This document shows positions 6,471 to 15,942 of a stretch of DNA of 64,000 nt, in pieces. Source of the stretch: an uncultured Oxalobacteraceae bacterium (GTDB taxonomy: Bacteria; Pseudomonadota; Gammaproteobacteria; Burkholderiales; Burkholderiaceae_D); NCBI GenBank assembly GCA_903893945.1, contig CAITOF010000068.1, positions 43,388-107,387 of the forward strand. Direction: 5' to 3'. The translations under genes were made by a program, and so were the position numbers. A model generated the notes under the pieces. It saw only the letters and a list, made by a program, of their open reading frames with translations. It had not been told where the DNA came from and ran no database searches. The stretch's first letter is position 1. The number at the start of each line of letters is the position of its first letter.

Positions 6471-9365
6471 TCAGGCGGCATGGGCCAGGTCAACCAGATC
6501 AGCGGATTCCAGAAGTGACTGAACGGCACGCTCGAACAGGGGCGCCACTTCGACAAACCGCGCCCGCGAATTTTTCAGCATGCGCCTGAACATGCGCACA
6601 CTGATGATGGAAGGGGCTTCCTGTCCATTGACTGTCAAAATCAGGTTCGACGAATTCGGGCTGATCCAGTTCAGGCGTCCCTTGGTTGGGCTTCCTGAAA
6701 GATTGATTTCCACAATTACACCGCTTCGGAGACGATCCAGTATATCTTCCTCGGGCTTTGTGTCGGCGTGCTCGCTGTTATCGTTGGAAGGCTCGGCATT
6801 GAACGCCGATGCGTCGCCCTCCATGCTCCGAAATACCAGCGCCCGGTCGTTCGCCACCGATTCGGACTGTTCAGATTCCGTGCTGTCGGTTTCGTCGAAC
6901 GCATCGTCGTCCATGACATCCGGGACGGAACCAGGATCCTGCACAGCACCGTCCTGATGCAATTCCTGCTCAAGTTCCTTGATCGCCTCGTCCAGGAAAA
7001 CCCGGCTGACATCGACCTTTTCCGTACTCTGTCTGGCTGGCAAGGGTTCTGCATCAGGGTAAACAAACTCATAGAAATGGCGCTGGATTTCCACCAGCGA
7101 TAACACTTTGTCGTCCGTGATGGCAGCACGCATGACTGTCGTGTGCGCATCAACCAGCCAGTTCAACATCTCCTGCTGGTGTTCGGGCAACCAGGCAACC
7201 AGACTCATGCCTTCACGCAGCACGGGAACAATGATGGGAATAATCTGCAGCAACATCGACCGGTCATCGCGATTCGACTTCGGCAGTATGCTCCACAGCA
7301 GGTTAGGCACCAGCAACCGGAACCGGGTTGAATCGGCCATGGGATTGCGTTCCACACGTTCGATGACGTGCGCCCAGGTATCCAGCAGAAAACGCCTCAG
7401 GTAGGGCGTAATCATAATGCCTTCCAGCATTTTTTCCAGCTTTGCGCTTTCCTGGTTCAACCGGTTCGACCGCTGTTCAGCATTCACAACGACCTTAACG
7501 GCGTTCTCAATTTTATTATTGGAGGCTAACAGTTCGCGCGCAATGAATGCGTCCAGCTGATCCAGCATTTTACTGAACAGTTCCGGATTCTCTGAATCAC
7601 TCGCCAGCAGTTCCTCAACTATGCGACAGATCTCGGCTGAAATTCGTTCGCCGGTCGGATCGATCTGTTGCAGACCGACCGAGATGGAACCAATGCGGTT
7701 TACCAGCATTCGTGCCGGATGACTTTTCTTGGTCAATAATGCCGAATCCATCAGTGCCATTTTCAGCACGGAAAACTGCAAGCGCCCCAATTGCGCCCTG
7801 ACCTCTGCAGGAACCTGATGATCCTTTAAAATAAATTCAAACAGCATCGCGACAATGTCGATGGTCATTTTTTCGTGCTGATCGGCGGCGACCGAATTCA
7901 GGCTGTCACGTCGCTCAATAATCAGATTGCGCACCTGACCATCGTGACCCACCATCTCGCTGGTGCTTGGAATAGGCGTCTGAAGGGCGATACTCAGTTG
8001 CGGAGAAATCGAAAAAATCTGTGATGAACCGCCTGCGCCGTCCGCTTGCCATGCAGGTTGTCCAAAGCTTCCCTGCAATCCGGTGTCTGCGCCGGATGCC
8101 CCGACACTTCCGGTTGGGTTTCCACCCTGCACGCCGCCCTCAGCAGTCTCGCCATTCTGTGCACTTAATGCCCGGGTGCCGCCGCCAAAAAAGACGCGGC
8201 GCAAGGTACCGCCCACTTCCTGCGCCCCTTCCAGCCAGCCGGTCACCGCGCTGCCGGCCTGATTGAAGAATCCACCGACCGATCCTGCTGCTGCGCCGCC
8301 CGCACCACCACCGGCACCGCCACCACCACCCTGCTGTCCGCTTCCGGCGCCAGCGCCACCTTCGCCCGCTTCGCCACCGTCGGTGCCATTACCGCTGGCT
8401 GCCCCGCCACCCGCCATACCCGCACCCAGGCCCTGAAAAAAACCACGGTTCAATCCAAAACCGCTGCCTGTTCCAGCGACACCCTGACTGCCGGTCTGAC
8501 CGAGTTGCGAATTGCGTGCCTTAACGATATTAATTAATTGCTCAATTTTTCCTGGTCTGCTTTGCGACGGCATTTCGCCCTGCGAATGAGGTGCATTCCT
8601 CGATGGCGGGTAATGTGATTGGCGTGACTGGCCGGATGATCCGGATGTCGACTTCGAGGCTTCATCGGACGCATTACTTTCTGCATCATAACCAACCGGT
8701 TTGGTCAAATCTGACGGCATGCGTTGCGGTTTAAACTGGAGTTGAGCGGCGACACCGCATTCCGACAAATGCAAATTGACGTCTTCATACAGGGATGCAA
8801 CCTTCAGCAGCAATTCCTCTGCAATCTGGTCTGTCAGGATCACAAATAATTCTGGCTCCATGTGGATTGCTTCAACACCCAGGCAGATGGCGCGTGTCAG
8901 TATGTAAGGTCTGAAGGGATTTTCGCGTTCCGCAATATCATTTCGTTCAAACAGGATCGCAATACGTATATTCAGGTCACGTAACTGTTCTTCTGATTCA
9001 GAACGGAAACGGCCTGTAATAATGTCGTTGCGAAGATCGTCTTCGAACGCATTCAGGTCCATTAGAGCCAATGGGCTATTTTTTGCGGCATTGAAAAAGG
9101 AGGGTCGGAACGTGTTATAGGCAGTTTTAAAACTGCGCTGCAACAGTGAATCGATTTCTCTGATAATGTTCTGAGTTATCGCTTTTTCGTGGCGAGTCAA
9201 CAGGATCCTCGCATCCAGGAACTCACGTTGTTCTTTGGAATTCGCGCTTTTCTCCGCTTTTGAATAAAGTTCTTTAATCGATCGGTGCACGACGCCATCG
9301 ATTATTTCATTAAATACAGAAAGAAATTTTGAGCGGCACGAATTGAGTAGTGTATTTCTATCCAT
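6471..9365 (-). CDS. DUF1631 family protein with glycine-rich insert
   Basis: A 964-residue cytoplasmic protein of the DUF1631 family. Three parts are visible: an N-terminal helical region (1-220); a low-complexity stretch at about 240-430 that is Ser/Gln-rich and then extremely Gly/Ala-rich (densest at 315-365); and a long helical DUF1631 region (about 450-800). A Glu/Asp/Ser-rich linker leads to a C-terminal beta-type domain (about 880-964; GVIVEINLSGSPTKGRLNWI) that resembles the PilZ-like end seen in this family. Biochemical function is not established. Role in c-di-GMP or surface signalling would be speculation. It has its own upstream intergenic region, and modABC lies 39 bases downstream. 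Confidence 0.8.
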   Translation of the reverse strand: MDRNTLLNSCRSKFLSVFNEIIDGVVHRSIKELYSKAEKSANSKEQREFLDARILLTRHEKAITQNIIREIDSLLQRSFKTAYNTFRPSFFNAAKNSPLALMDLNAFEDDLRNDIITGRFRSESEEQLRDLNIRIAILFERNDIAERENPFRPYILTRAICLGVEAIHMEPELFVILTDQIAEELLLKVASLYEDVNLHLSECGVAAQLQFKPQRMPSDLTKPVGYDAESNASDEASKSTSGSSGQSRQSHYPPSRNAPHSQGEMPSQSRPGKIEQLINIVKARNSQLGQTGSQGVAGTGSGFGLNRGFFQGLGAGMAGGGAASGNGTDGGEAGEGGAGAGSGQQGGGGGAGGGAGGAAAGSVGGFFNQAGSAVTGWLEGAQEVGGTLRRVFFGGGTRALSAQNGETAEGGVQGGNPTGSVGASGADTGLQGSFGQPAWQADGAGGSSQIFSISPQLSIALQTPIPSTSEMVGHDGQVRNLIIERRDSLNSVAADQHEKMTIDIVAMLFEFILKDHQVPAEVRAQLGRLQFSVLKMALMDSALLTKKSHPARMLVNRIGSISVGLQQIDPTGERISAEICRIVEELLASDSENPELFSKMLDQLDAFIARELLASNNKIENAVKVVVNAEQRSNRLNQESAKLEKMLEGIMITPYLRRFLLDTWAHVIERVERNPMADSTRFRLLVPNLLWSILPKSNRDDRSMLLQIIPIIVPVLREGMSLVAWLPEHQQEMLNWLVDAHTTVMRAAITDDKVLSLVEIQRHFYEFVYPDAEPLPARQSTEKVDVSRVFLDEAIKELEQELHQDGAVQDPGSVPDVMDDDAFDETDSTESEQSESVANDRALVFRSMEGDASAFNAEPSNDNSEHADTKPEEDILDRLRSGVIVEINLSGSPTKGRLNWISPNSSNLILTVNGQEAPSIISVRMFRRMLKNSRARFVEVAPLFERAVQSLLESADLVDLAHAA
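8271..8432 (-). repeat. Glycine/alanine-rich low-complexity coding segment
   Basis: Codes residues 312-365 of the DUF1631 protein, with runs such as GGGGGAGGGAGGAAAG. On the plus strand it shows as GC-rich stretches of gcc/acc units. It is probably a flexible linker, and its repetitive codons make it prone to length change. Confidence 0.8.
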
Positions 9366-9689
9366 TCCTGTTTTCCTGTAACTGCATTTTAGTTAATGAT
9401 GCTTAACTAAACTAACAATTCCAACGTTAGGTGCTTTGTAAAATCATGTTTATTAACAAAATGGAAAGGTCTGACAAATCCCGGATGTCTGGGTTCAATT
9501 TTACGTTAAATAGCAGCAATTATGTCATCTGCGTCACTTAACAGATTAGTCTTAAATTAGGCTAATAACAAGATTTGCTGTCGTGAATACCGTGAAACCG
9601 TCAAGTAAATTTATTATTTGACAATCATGTTGAATCATATTCGAACAAATACTCTATTTAAAAGAGTGCATGAGTGACATTTTCTGCAC
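9366..9689. other. AT-rich intergenic region upstream of the DUF1631 gene
   Basis: This 324-base stretch has no credible gene. It lies upstream of the DUF1631 gene and downstream of thrC, both on the minus strand, so it should hold the DUF1631 promoter and the thrC transcript end. AGGA eight bases before the DUF1631 ATG is a fair ribosome-binding site. I could not identify a convincing -35/-10 pair or an intrinsic terminator. Confidence 0.5.
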
Positions 9690-11135
9690 TCAACATTCCG
9701 TTTGGTGAGCTATATAGGATTTCACCTGTTCGACGTCCGCCTGCATCACCACAAAGCGCTGTGGCAACGTTTCAATGCGTTCAAAACCGGCGGGACGCGG
9801 CGCATCGAAGCCGAGTGCTTCATGAATGGTTTCATTAAATTTTGCCGGCAAGGCTGTCTCCAGAATGATCATGGGCACCTGCTGATCTCTGTGTTCCAAT
9901 GCAACCTTGATCCCGTCGGCAGTGTGCGTGTCGACGATAGTCCCGTATTTTTCATAAACCTGACGCAGGGTTGCCAGGCGATCGCGATGCACCGATTTGC
10001 CGGATAAAAATCCAAACCCGGCAACCCGGTTGAATTCATCACCATCACTACCGGGTCTCCCGGACAAATCGAAGCCGCCGGTGCTCTCGACTTTTTTGAA
10101 CAGCGCTGTCAAACGCTGACTGTCGCGCCCGATCAGGTCAAAAACAAATCGTTCGAAATTGGAGGCTTTGGAAATATCCATCGAAGGACTGCTGGTGTGA
10201 AAGGTTTGGTGCGCTTTGCGCACCTGATAGGTCCCGGTTTTAAAAAATTCATCCAGCACATCATTTTCATTGGTGGCGACAACCAGTTTATCGATCGGCA
10301 ATCCCATCATGCGTGCGATATGCCCGGAACACACATTGCCAAAATTGCCGGACGGGACGGTAAAAGACACCTTCTCGCTGTTGGTCGCTGTTACGCTCAG
10401 GTAGCCACGGAAATAATACACAACCTGCGCGACCACACGGGCCCAGTTGATCGAATTGACAGTACCAATCTTGTACAGGCTCTTAAAATGCAGATCGCTG
10501 GATACCGCCTTTACCATATCCTGGCAATCATCAAAGACGCCTTCAACGGCAATGTTGAAGATATTACTGTCGTCAAGACTGAACATTTGTGCCGTCTGAA
10601 ACGCGCTCATTTTTTTGTACGGCGACAGCATGAAAACGCGTATTCCACGTTTGCCTCGCATGGCATACTCGGCCGCACTGCCGGTATCGCCGGAGGTGGC
10701 ACCAAAAATATTGAGTTCGGCATGCTGTTTATCTAACGTATATTCAAACAGGTTGCCCAACAACTGCATTGCCATGTCTTTAAACGCCAGCGTCGGGCCA
10801 TTCGATAACCCCTGCAGATACAGACCGGGTTCCAGCTGTTTCAGCGGGGTAATCTGGGAAGCATCTCCATCGCCAGCATTACAGTAGACTTTTCCGGTGT
10901 AGGTCTTTTGGGTTAGCGTGCGCAAATCCGCCAGCGGAATATCGGTGGCAAACTTTGCCAATACGGCACAAGCCAGATCCGCATAGGAATAGGTGCGCCA
11001 CAGATTCAGTTCATCGTCTGTAACTTGCGGATAACTTTCCGGCAGGTATAAACCGCCATCTTCAGCCAGTCCTCCGAGCAAAATTGTTGAAAACGTATGC
11101 CGGGCTGCAATGCCGCGTGTCGAAATGTAATGCAT
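9690..11135 (-). CDS. thrC: Threonine synthase
   Basis: This 481-residue PLP enzyme converts O-phosphohomoserine to threonine, the last step of threonine synthesis. It starts with the family signature MHYISTRG. The PLP-binding Lys is residue 119 in GPTLAFKDMAMQ, and the cofactor phosphate-binding loop SGNFGNVCSGH appears later. Length fits the long class of thrC found in proteobacteria. In many Burkholderiales it directly follows hom (homoserine dehydrogenase), but here the upstream neighbour is a DUF455 gene, so the usual hom-thrC pair is not present at this site. Confidence 0.94.
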   Translation of the reverse strand: MHYISTRGIAARHTFSTILLGGLAEDGGLYLPESYPQVTDDELNLWRTYSYADLACAVLAKFATDIPLADLRTLTQKTYTGKVYCNAGDGDASQITPLKQLEPGLYLQGLSNGPTLAFKDMAMQLLGNLFEYTLDKQHAELNIFGATSGDTGSAAEYAMRGKRGIRVFMLSPYKKMSAFQTAQMFSLDDSNIFNIAVEGVFDDCQDMVKAVSSDLHFKSLYKIGTVNSINWARVVAQVVYYFRGYLSVTATNSEKVSFTVPSGNFGNVCSGHIARMMGLPIDKLVVATNENDVLDEFFKTGTYQVRKAHQTFHTSSPSMDISKASNFERFVFDLIGRDSQRLTALFKKVESTGGFDLSGRPGSDGDEFNRVAGFGFLSGKSVHRDRLATLRQVYEKYGTIVDTHTADGIKVALEHRDQQVPMIILETALPAKFNETIHEALGFDAPRPAGFERIETLPQRFVVMQADVEQVKSYIAHQTEC

Positions 11136-11192
11136 GGGAACAGTTCTGGTTAATGAATTCTTGCTGAATGTGAATCGACTTTTATCGGGTGA

Positions 11193-11198
11193 ATTATA
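11193..11198 (-). promoter_or_regulatory. Candidate -10 element for thrC
   Basis: A perfect TATAAT reads on the minus strand about 58 bases before the thrC ATG, in the 83-base gap to the DUF455 gene. No good -35 hexamer is visible at 16-18 bases, so confidence is limited. Confidence 0.35.
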
Positions 11199-11218
11199 GC
11201 CTTAGTCATGAAATTGAG

Positions 11219-12046
11219 CTATTTCTGATCGACACGGTCTGACAATATCCGCATTTCAGCGTCTGAAAACCCGGCCGCGCGGCGCGCCTCGAGGTTGAAC
11301 GGGCCCCTTAATCTCGGGGCTCTGTACCGGACGGCCAGCTCGGCATAACAGTCGACGGGATCGAGACCGCGCTGCCTGCACAAGTAACCAAACCAGCGGT
11401 TTCCGATCGCCACATGGCCGATTTCATCGCGCAGAATGATCTCGATAATGGCCGCGCCCGCGACGTCGCCTACCTGTTTCAGTTTGTTATAGGTGCCCGG
11501 AGCCGCATCAAGGCCACGGGCTTCCATGGTACGTGGCACCAGCGCCATGCGCGCCAGAACGTCATCCTGTGTTTTGGCAACCATTTCCCACAAGGTATCA
11601 TGGCCCGGGAAATCACCGTACTCGTAGCCCAGGCCGTTCAAGTGACTTGACAGCAGAACAAAATGCAGCGCTTCTTCCACAGCGACCTTCAGCCAGTCTT
11701 CGTAGTACTCGCGCGGCATGTCGCGGAATCGCCAGATCGCGTCCAGCGCCAGATTGATGGCATTAAATTCAATATGCGTCAGCGCGTGCAACAAGACCGC
11801 ACGTCCTTCCGGTGTACTCATCGTGCGGCGTTTTACCTTGAGTGGCGGCACCAGTTCAGGCTTGACAGGGCGACCGGGAATCGGCCATCCAGCGGCTGGC
11901 GTACAGGAAATGCCTGTATCCAGATAAAGCGCGCCCGCGTGATACTGTGCCGAGATGGCCTGGGTCTGCGCAACTTTTTGGGCCGGGTCGGTCACGCACA
12001 GTGCGCAAAGTGCCTGAAAACGTAATTCATTGGCAATGGATTGCAT
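11219..12046 (-). CDS. DUF455 family ferritin-like protein
   Basis: A protein of about 275 residues of the DUF455 family, which has a ferritin-like four-helix fold related to di-iron proteins. Candidate metal ligands are in the ALTHIEFNAINLALDAIWRF helix (Glu with nearby His), in the VEEALHFVLLSSHL helix and in the ILRDEIGHVAIGNRWF helix, giving the E..ExxH pattern twice. Function is unknown; a redox or oxygenase role is an inference from the fold. I chose the ATG at 12046 (MQSIANELRFQAL), since the longer frame begins with a TTG at 12094 and adds residues the family normally lacks. It is divergent from the gamma-carbonic-anhydrase gene. Confidence 0.8.
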   Translation of the reverse strand: MQSIANELRFQALCALCVTDPAQKVAQTQAISAQYHAGALYLDTGISCTPAAGWPIPGRPVKPELVPPLKVKRRTMSTPEGRAVLLHALTHIEFNAINLALDAIWRFRDMPREYYEDWLKVAVEEALHFVLLSSHLNGLGYEYGDFPGHDTLWEMVAKTQDDVLARMALVPRTMEARGLDAAPGTYNKLKQVGDVAGAAIIEIILRDEIGHVAIGNRWFGYLCRQRGLDPVDCYAELAVRYRAPRLRGPFNLEARRAAGFSDAEMRILSDRVDQK

Positions 12047-12073
12047 AATTTTGGCAAGAGGAAGTGAGGGAGA

Positions 12074-12106
12074 GTAAAATGACACCGGAACCAAACTGCA
12101 TTTTAC
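12074..12106. promoter_or_regulatory. Inverted repeat in the divergent DUF455 / carbonic-anhydrase promoter region
   Basis: GTAAAATG (12074-12081) and CATTTTAC (12099-12106) form a perfect 8-bp inverted repeat with 17 bases between. Each arm contains TAAAAT reading away from the other, so the two could be the -10 elements of divergent promoters or one operator. Location between two divergent genes supports a regulatory role; nothing further can be said. Confidence 0.4.
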
Positions 12107-12137
12107 CCAAATCCAACCTCATCCACCGACTTCAATT

Positions 12138-12662
12138 ATGGCTATTTACCAGATCAGCGAATTCTCTCCACAGATAGACGACAGCGCATACATCGCCGAT
12201 TCCGCCAGTGTGATCGGCAAGGTTCACATAGGGCGGCACGCCAGCGTGTGGTTTAATGTCACCCTGCGCGGGGACAATGAACTGATTACCATCGGTGAAC
12301 GGAGCAACCTCCAGGAAAGCGTTGTTGTCCATACTGACATGGGCTATCCGCTGACGCTGGGACGCAATGTCACCATCGGGCATCAGGCCATGCTGCACGG
12401 GTGCACCATCGATGACGGCACCTTGATCGGTATTCAGGCAGTCGTCCTCAATGGTGCCGTCATTGGGAAAAACTGTCTGGTCGGTGCCGGTGCACTGGTC
12501 ACGGAAGGCAAGCATTTTCCGGACAATTCGCTGATTATCGGATCACCCGCCAAGGTGGCACGCTCGTTAACTGACGCAGAAATAGCTGCCTTGAGCAAGA
12601 TTGCAGAAGGTTATGTCCAGCGTGCGCAGCTTTTTAAAACAGAATTAGTGCGCCTGAAATAA
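12138..12662 (+). CDS. Gamma carbonic anhydrase family protein (PaaY/YrdA-like)
   Basis: A 174-residue left-handed beta-helix protein built of hexapeptide repeats ([LIV]-G-x4), for example VIGKVHIGRHASVWFNV and VTIGHQAMLHGCTIDD. His residues in the positions that bind zinc in gamma carbonic anhydrases are present (VVVHTD, IGHQAMLHGC). The family includes YrdA, PaaY and CaiE-like trimers; some members hydrate CO2 and others are thioesterases, and the sequence alone does not separate them. It lies 26 bases before hslO on the same strand and may be cotranscribed with it. Confidence 0.88.
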   Translation: MAIYQISEFSPQIDDSAYIADSASVIGKVHIGRHASVWFNVTLRGDNELITIGERSNLQESVVVHTDMGYPLTLGRNVTIGHQAMLHGCTIDDGTLIGIQAVVLNGAVIGKNCLVGAGALVTEGKHFPDNSLIIGSPAKVARSLTDAEIAALSKIAEGYVQRAQLFKTELVRLK

Positions 12663-12688
12663 CACCACCCTACTCCTTTACAATCTTC

Positions 12689-13624
12689 ATGACCGATACC
12701 CTGACCAAATTCATGTTTGACGACGCGACTGTCCGTGGCGAACTGGTGGAACTCCAGGTAGCATGGCAGCAAATCTTAAAGCACCACCATTACCCGGTTC
12801 CGGTCAGAAATCTGCTTGGTGAAATGACCGCCGCCGCGGCGCTGTTATGTGCCAACCTGAAATTCGACGGCAGCATGATAATGCAGATCCATGGTGACGG
12901 TGCCATAAAACTGCTGGTCGTCGAATGCAACAATCATCTGCACATCCGCTCGATGGCCAAATTGACTGACGACGCCATCATCGGTGAGCAGGCCAGCCTG
13001 ACAGAATTGATCAATGCACGGGGCAACGGACGATTCATCATCACGCTGGATCCGCACGACAAATCGATGGGGCAAACGCCGTATCAGGGCATTGTGCCAC
13101 TGGAAGGCGTATCGATTTCAGCAATTATCCAGAATTACATGAAACAGTCCGAGCAGCTCGATACCCAATTGTGGTTGGCATCGAATGACCAGGTCTGTCG
13201 CGGAATGCTGCTGCAGCGACTGCCCGATGTCGGTGGCACCGCGAATCCTGATACTGACACCGTGGACCAAACTGCCGAATCAACCTGGGATCGAACCTGC
13301 ATCCTCGGCAACACGCTGACAGCGCACGAACTCACAAGCACCGATACTGCCACATTAATGCACCGGCTCTTCTGGGAAGAAACCGTACGTGTCTTTGATC
13401 CACTGAAAGTCCGGTTCACCTGCACCTGCAGTCACGAAAAAGTCAGCAATATGCTGGTCATGCTGGGCAAAGAAGAAGTCATGGAGGCCGTGACAAGTCT
13501 GGGCAAACTTGACATCAACTGCGATTTCTGTGGCAAGCCCTACAGTTTTGACGCCGTAGACTGTATTGAATTATTTCTGCCACCCGTCATCAAGCTTCAT
13601 TCCGACACCGACCGGCCACATTAA
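12689..13624 (+). CDS. hslO: Redox-regulated chaperone Hsp33
   Basis: This 311-residue cytosolic holdase chaperone is activated by oxidative unfolding. The zinc-binding cysteines of the redox switch are complete: Cys245 and Cys247 (CTC) with Cys278 and Cys281 (CDFC), matching the CxC-x27-32-CxxC rule. Reduced Hsp33 binds zinc; oxidation forms disulfides, releases zinc and exposes the substrate-binding surface. It follows the gamma-carbonic-anhydrase gene and converges on the TonB-receptor gene with only two bases between the coding regions, leaving no room for a terminator outside the genes. Confidence 0.95.
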   Translation: MTDTLTKFMFDDATVRGELVELQVAWQQILKHHHYPVPVRNLLGEMTAAAALLCANLKFDGSMIMQIHGDGAIKLLVVECNNHLHIRSMAKLTDDAIIGEQASLTELINARGNGRFIITLDPHDKSMGQTPYQGIVPLEGVSISAIIQNYMKQSEQLDTQLWLASNDQVCRGMLLQRLPDVGGTANPDTDTVDQTAESTWDRTCILGNTLTAHELTSTDTATLMHRLFWEETVRVFDPLKVRFTCTCSHEKVSNMLVMLGKEEVMEAVTSLGKLDINCDFCGKPYSFDAVDCIELFLPPVIKLHSDTDRPH

Positions 13625-13626
13625 CC

Positions 13627-15873
13627 TCAGAACGGTTGCGAAACTGATATGAACATGCCACGTCGCGGCCCGTATTGTGGAGCGAATTCGCCGATCCCTG
13701 TCCCAGAGCGTAACAGGTAAGTCTTGTCAAACAGATTCACGGCACTTAAACGCAACGTCAGCGGACTATGGCTCTGCCAGGGGTCGAATTCTCTGGCAAT
13801 GGCAGCGTTCCATTGTGTATAGCCTGGTGAATGCTGTTCATTGGCATAGCCTGCACGCAATCCGCTACCGTAAATACCGTCGATGCTGAACAATAGGCGC
13901 TGCCAGCGATAAGAAGAGCCAACTGACGAACTGACGGTCTGTGCATCGGAAGCATAAGTGTAATGGCCAGCCAGATAGGCCAGCAAAACAGGGTCCCCGA
14001 TCAGGTATTGGTTGGAAACGACATTTTTACCTTTGGTAAGCTCGCCGGACAAATTGGCATAGGCGCGAAAATCATGCTGCTGATAATTCAGTTTGAATTC
14101 GATTCCTTTACTGAATCCCTGTTCGTAGTTGTACTGTTGCAGCACCACCGCCTGCCCGAATTGCCCATCATCCAGCACATCGGTTGAACGTTTGTAATAA
14201 GTATCGGCCCCGATGGACAGGTATTCAGTCATTTTCTGGTCGACACCCAAATCCAGGTAGGTAGCGCGTTCCGGTTTGACCGGATCGGCCTGTGTCACCG
14301 TCTGCTGTTGCGTCGTATTCTGAAACAGCGTCAGGTTGTTCGGCGAGGCCTGCGCCTGCATCGGCGGCGTAAAATATCGGGAAACACCGGCATGCAAGCT
14401 CATATCGGCCTCGGGCCGGTAAGCCAGCGCAATTCGCGGACTCAGCTGACTGGCAGATACAAATTGTCGCATCTGATCAAATCTCAGGCCGGTATTCAAG
14501 GTCAGATTCTGGCGCAGGATCCATTCATCCTGGACATACCCGCCCAGATTCCAGCCATACTTTGAGACGGTGTCATTCAGGGTAACCGGTGTGGCGAGCG
14601 GATTGCCAGCCGCGTCGAGCGGCAGAACGGTCGAGGAATTGCCCACCTGGGTCTGCTCCCCGCTGAATCCAAAACCGGCGCGCAACGTATGCGTATCGTT
14701 CAGATGGTTGGCCGCATCAAACTGGACTCCGCTGAGCCAGCTGTTACGTGACACGTCGGACGCCACATTATTGAACGCCAGATCATAATACGTGTCCGGT
14801 TTGAAATGCACACTGGCCTGGCGCGTGAAAACCGACACCTGGGTGTCCAGATTTTCCGCATGTGTTTGCAACGCCACCAGCGCAAAGAAAAACCGGTCAG
14901 TTTCATGCTCATTGATATCGGCAGAGGACAGGTTGTCCGGTCCATAATTGCCCTGCGGGGTGAGCCCCACAACATTCGGTATCTGAAAATGCCCGGTGAA
15001 ATCACCGGCCATATAGGTCAATCGGCTTGAATCGCCCAGCAGTGTTGAGCCATAGCCAAATAATTTTTCCTGTGTAGTACGGTCATGAATCGGACTCGCT
15101 GTCGGCATGGCATTTTCCAGACCCTGATCGCTCTGCAGATAACGGGCCGTCAGGAAATACTGGGTCTGTCCCTGACTGCCGCCATATTCAACACTGGGGC
15201 TGAATGTGCCCCAGCTTCCGCCATACAAGTCCAGGCTGCCACCCGGATAAAATTCGCTCTTGGTCGTCAAATCCACCACGCCTGCGGTACGCAAACCGTA
15301 CTGCGCCGGCAGCGCGCCGTCGAGCAGGTTGAGGTTACCGATAAACCCTGTTTCCAGTATCGGTCCGAGTGCCGACACGCCATCGGGCAACTGGATACCA
15401 TTGATGCGGTACTGGACATTGGCATATTCATTCCGGACATGAAAGTCCGGATTGCTGATGGCAGAATCGTAGGACACCCCCGGTGCCTGAAGCAGTACCT
15501 TATCGATGGCTGTGTTCTTGCCCTGTGGAAGGACGTCGATCACCTCGTCACTCATCGTGAATGACGTTGCACCGATTTTGGGTAACAGAATCTTGTCACG
15601 GGCATCATCCAGTTCCCGGCTCTTCTTGCGCAGCAACTCGGAGTCACTGTTGCCGGTCACCACCACTTCCAGTACCGACTGATCCTCATCAGCCGCCAGT
15701 CCGAGCGCTGACGCACCGGCTTCAGACTGGCTCCGCCCCGAGGCGTCCATCGCTGCGGAAGAATGACCATAGAACAAAAACACCAGGACACCTGACGCGC
15801 CACACAGGTTACGCAAGGTGAGGCGGCGACACGATGTTAAAAAAGGCAATACGGACAGGATGAATGAGGACAT
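13627..15873 (-). CDS. TonB-dependent outer-membrane receptor
   Basis: A receptor of about 748 residues. A signal peptide with a long basic start (RRLTLRN) is followed by a hydrophobic core ending HSSAA. A TonB-box-like EVVVTGN comes next, then a plug domain (VLLQAPGVSYDSAISNPDFHVRN...; GVVDLTTK) and a 22-strand barrel that ends in Phe. Such receptors import siderophores, cobalamin, metals or sugars with TonB energy. A palindromic Fur-like box 70 bases upstream points to iron, but the ligand cannot be named. The ATG at 15873 is preferred to a TTG two codons upstream. No transport partners are adjacent. Confidence 0.88.
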   Translation of the reverse strand: MSSFILSVLPFLTSCRRLTLRNLCGASGVLVFLFYGHSSAAMDASGRSQSEAGASALGLAADEDQSVLEVVVTGNSDSELLRKKSRELDDARDKILLPKIGATSFTMSDEVIDVLPQGKNTAIDKVLLQAPGVSYDSAISNPDFHVRNEYANVQYRINGIQLPDGVSALGPILETGFIGNLNLLDGALPAQYGLRTAGVVDLTTKSEFYPGGSLDLYGGSWGTFSPSVEYGGSQGQTQYFLTARYLQSDQGLENAMPTASPIHDRTTQEKLFGYGSTLLGDSSRLTYMAGDFTGHFQIPNVVGLTPQGNYGPDNLSSADINEHETDRFFFALVALQTHAENLDTQVSVFTRQASVHFKPDTYYDLAFNNVASDVSRNSWLSGVQFDAANHLNDTHTLRAGFGFSGEQTQVGNSSTVLPLDAAGNPLATPVTLNDTVSKYGWNLGGYVQDEWILRQNLTLNTGLRFDQMRQFVSASQLSPRIALAYRPEADMSLHAGVSRYFTPPMQAQASPNNLTLFQNTTQQQTVTQADPVKPERATYLDLGVDQKMTEYLSIGADTYYKRSTDVLDDGQFGQAVVLQQYNYEQGFSKGIEFKLNYQQHDFRAYANLSGELTKGKNVVSNQYLIGDPVLLAYLAGHYTYASDAQTVSSSVGSSYRWQRLLFSIDGIYGSGLRAGYANEQHSPGYTQWNAAIAREFDPWQSHSPLTLRLSAVNLFDKTYLLRSGTGIGEFAPQYGPRRGMFISVSQPF

Positions 15874-15942
15874 AGGCAAACAATAAAGGTTAGAAGGATC
15901 AGAAGGCAGATTGAAACGCCATACCCTATAAATCTAATTAGT

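Noticed and set aside
8021..8446. Open frames on both strands across the Gly-rich part of DUF1631
   Set aside because: These arise from GC-rich repetitive codons in the real gene and have no translation signals.
9618..9641. TTGACA with nearby CATATT as a promoter in the thrC/DUF1631 gap
   Set aside because: The spacing is 12 bases and it reads toward no plus-strand gene.
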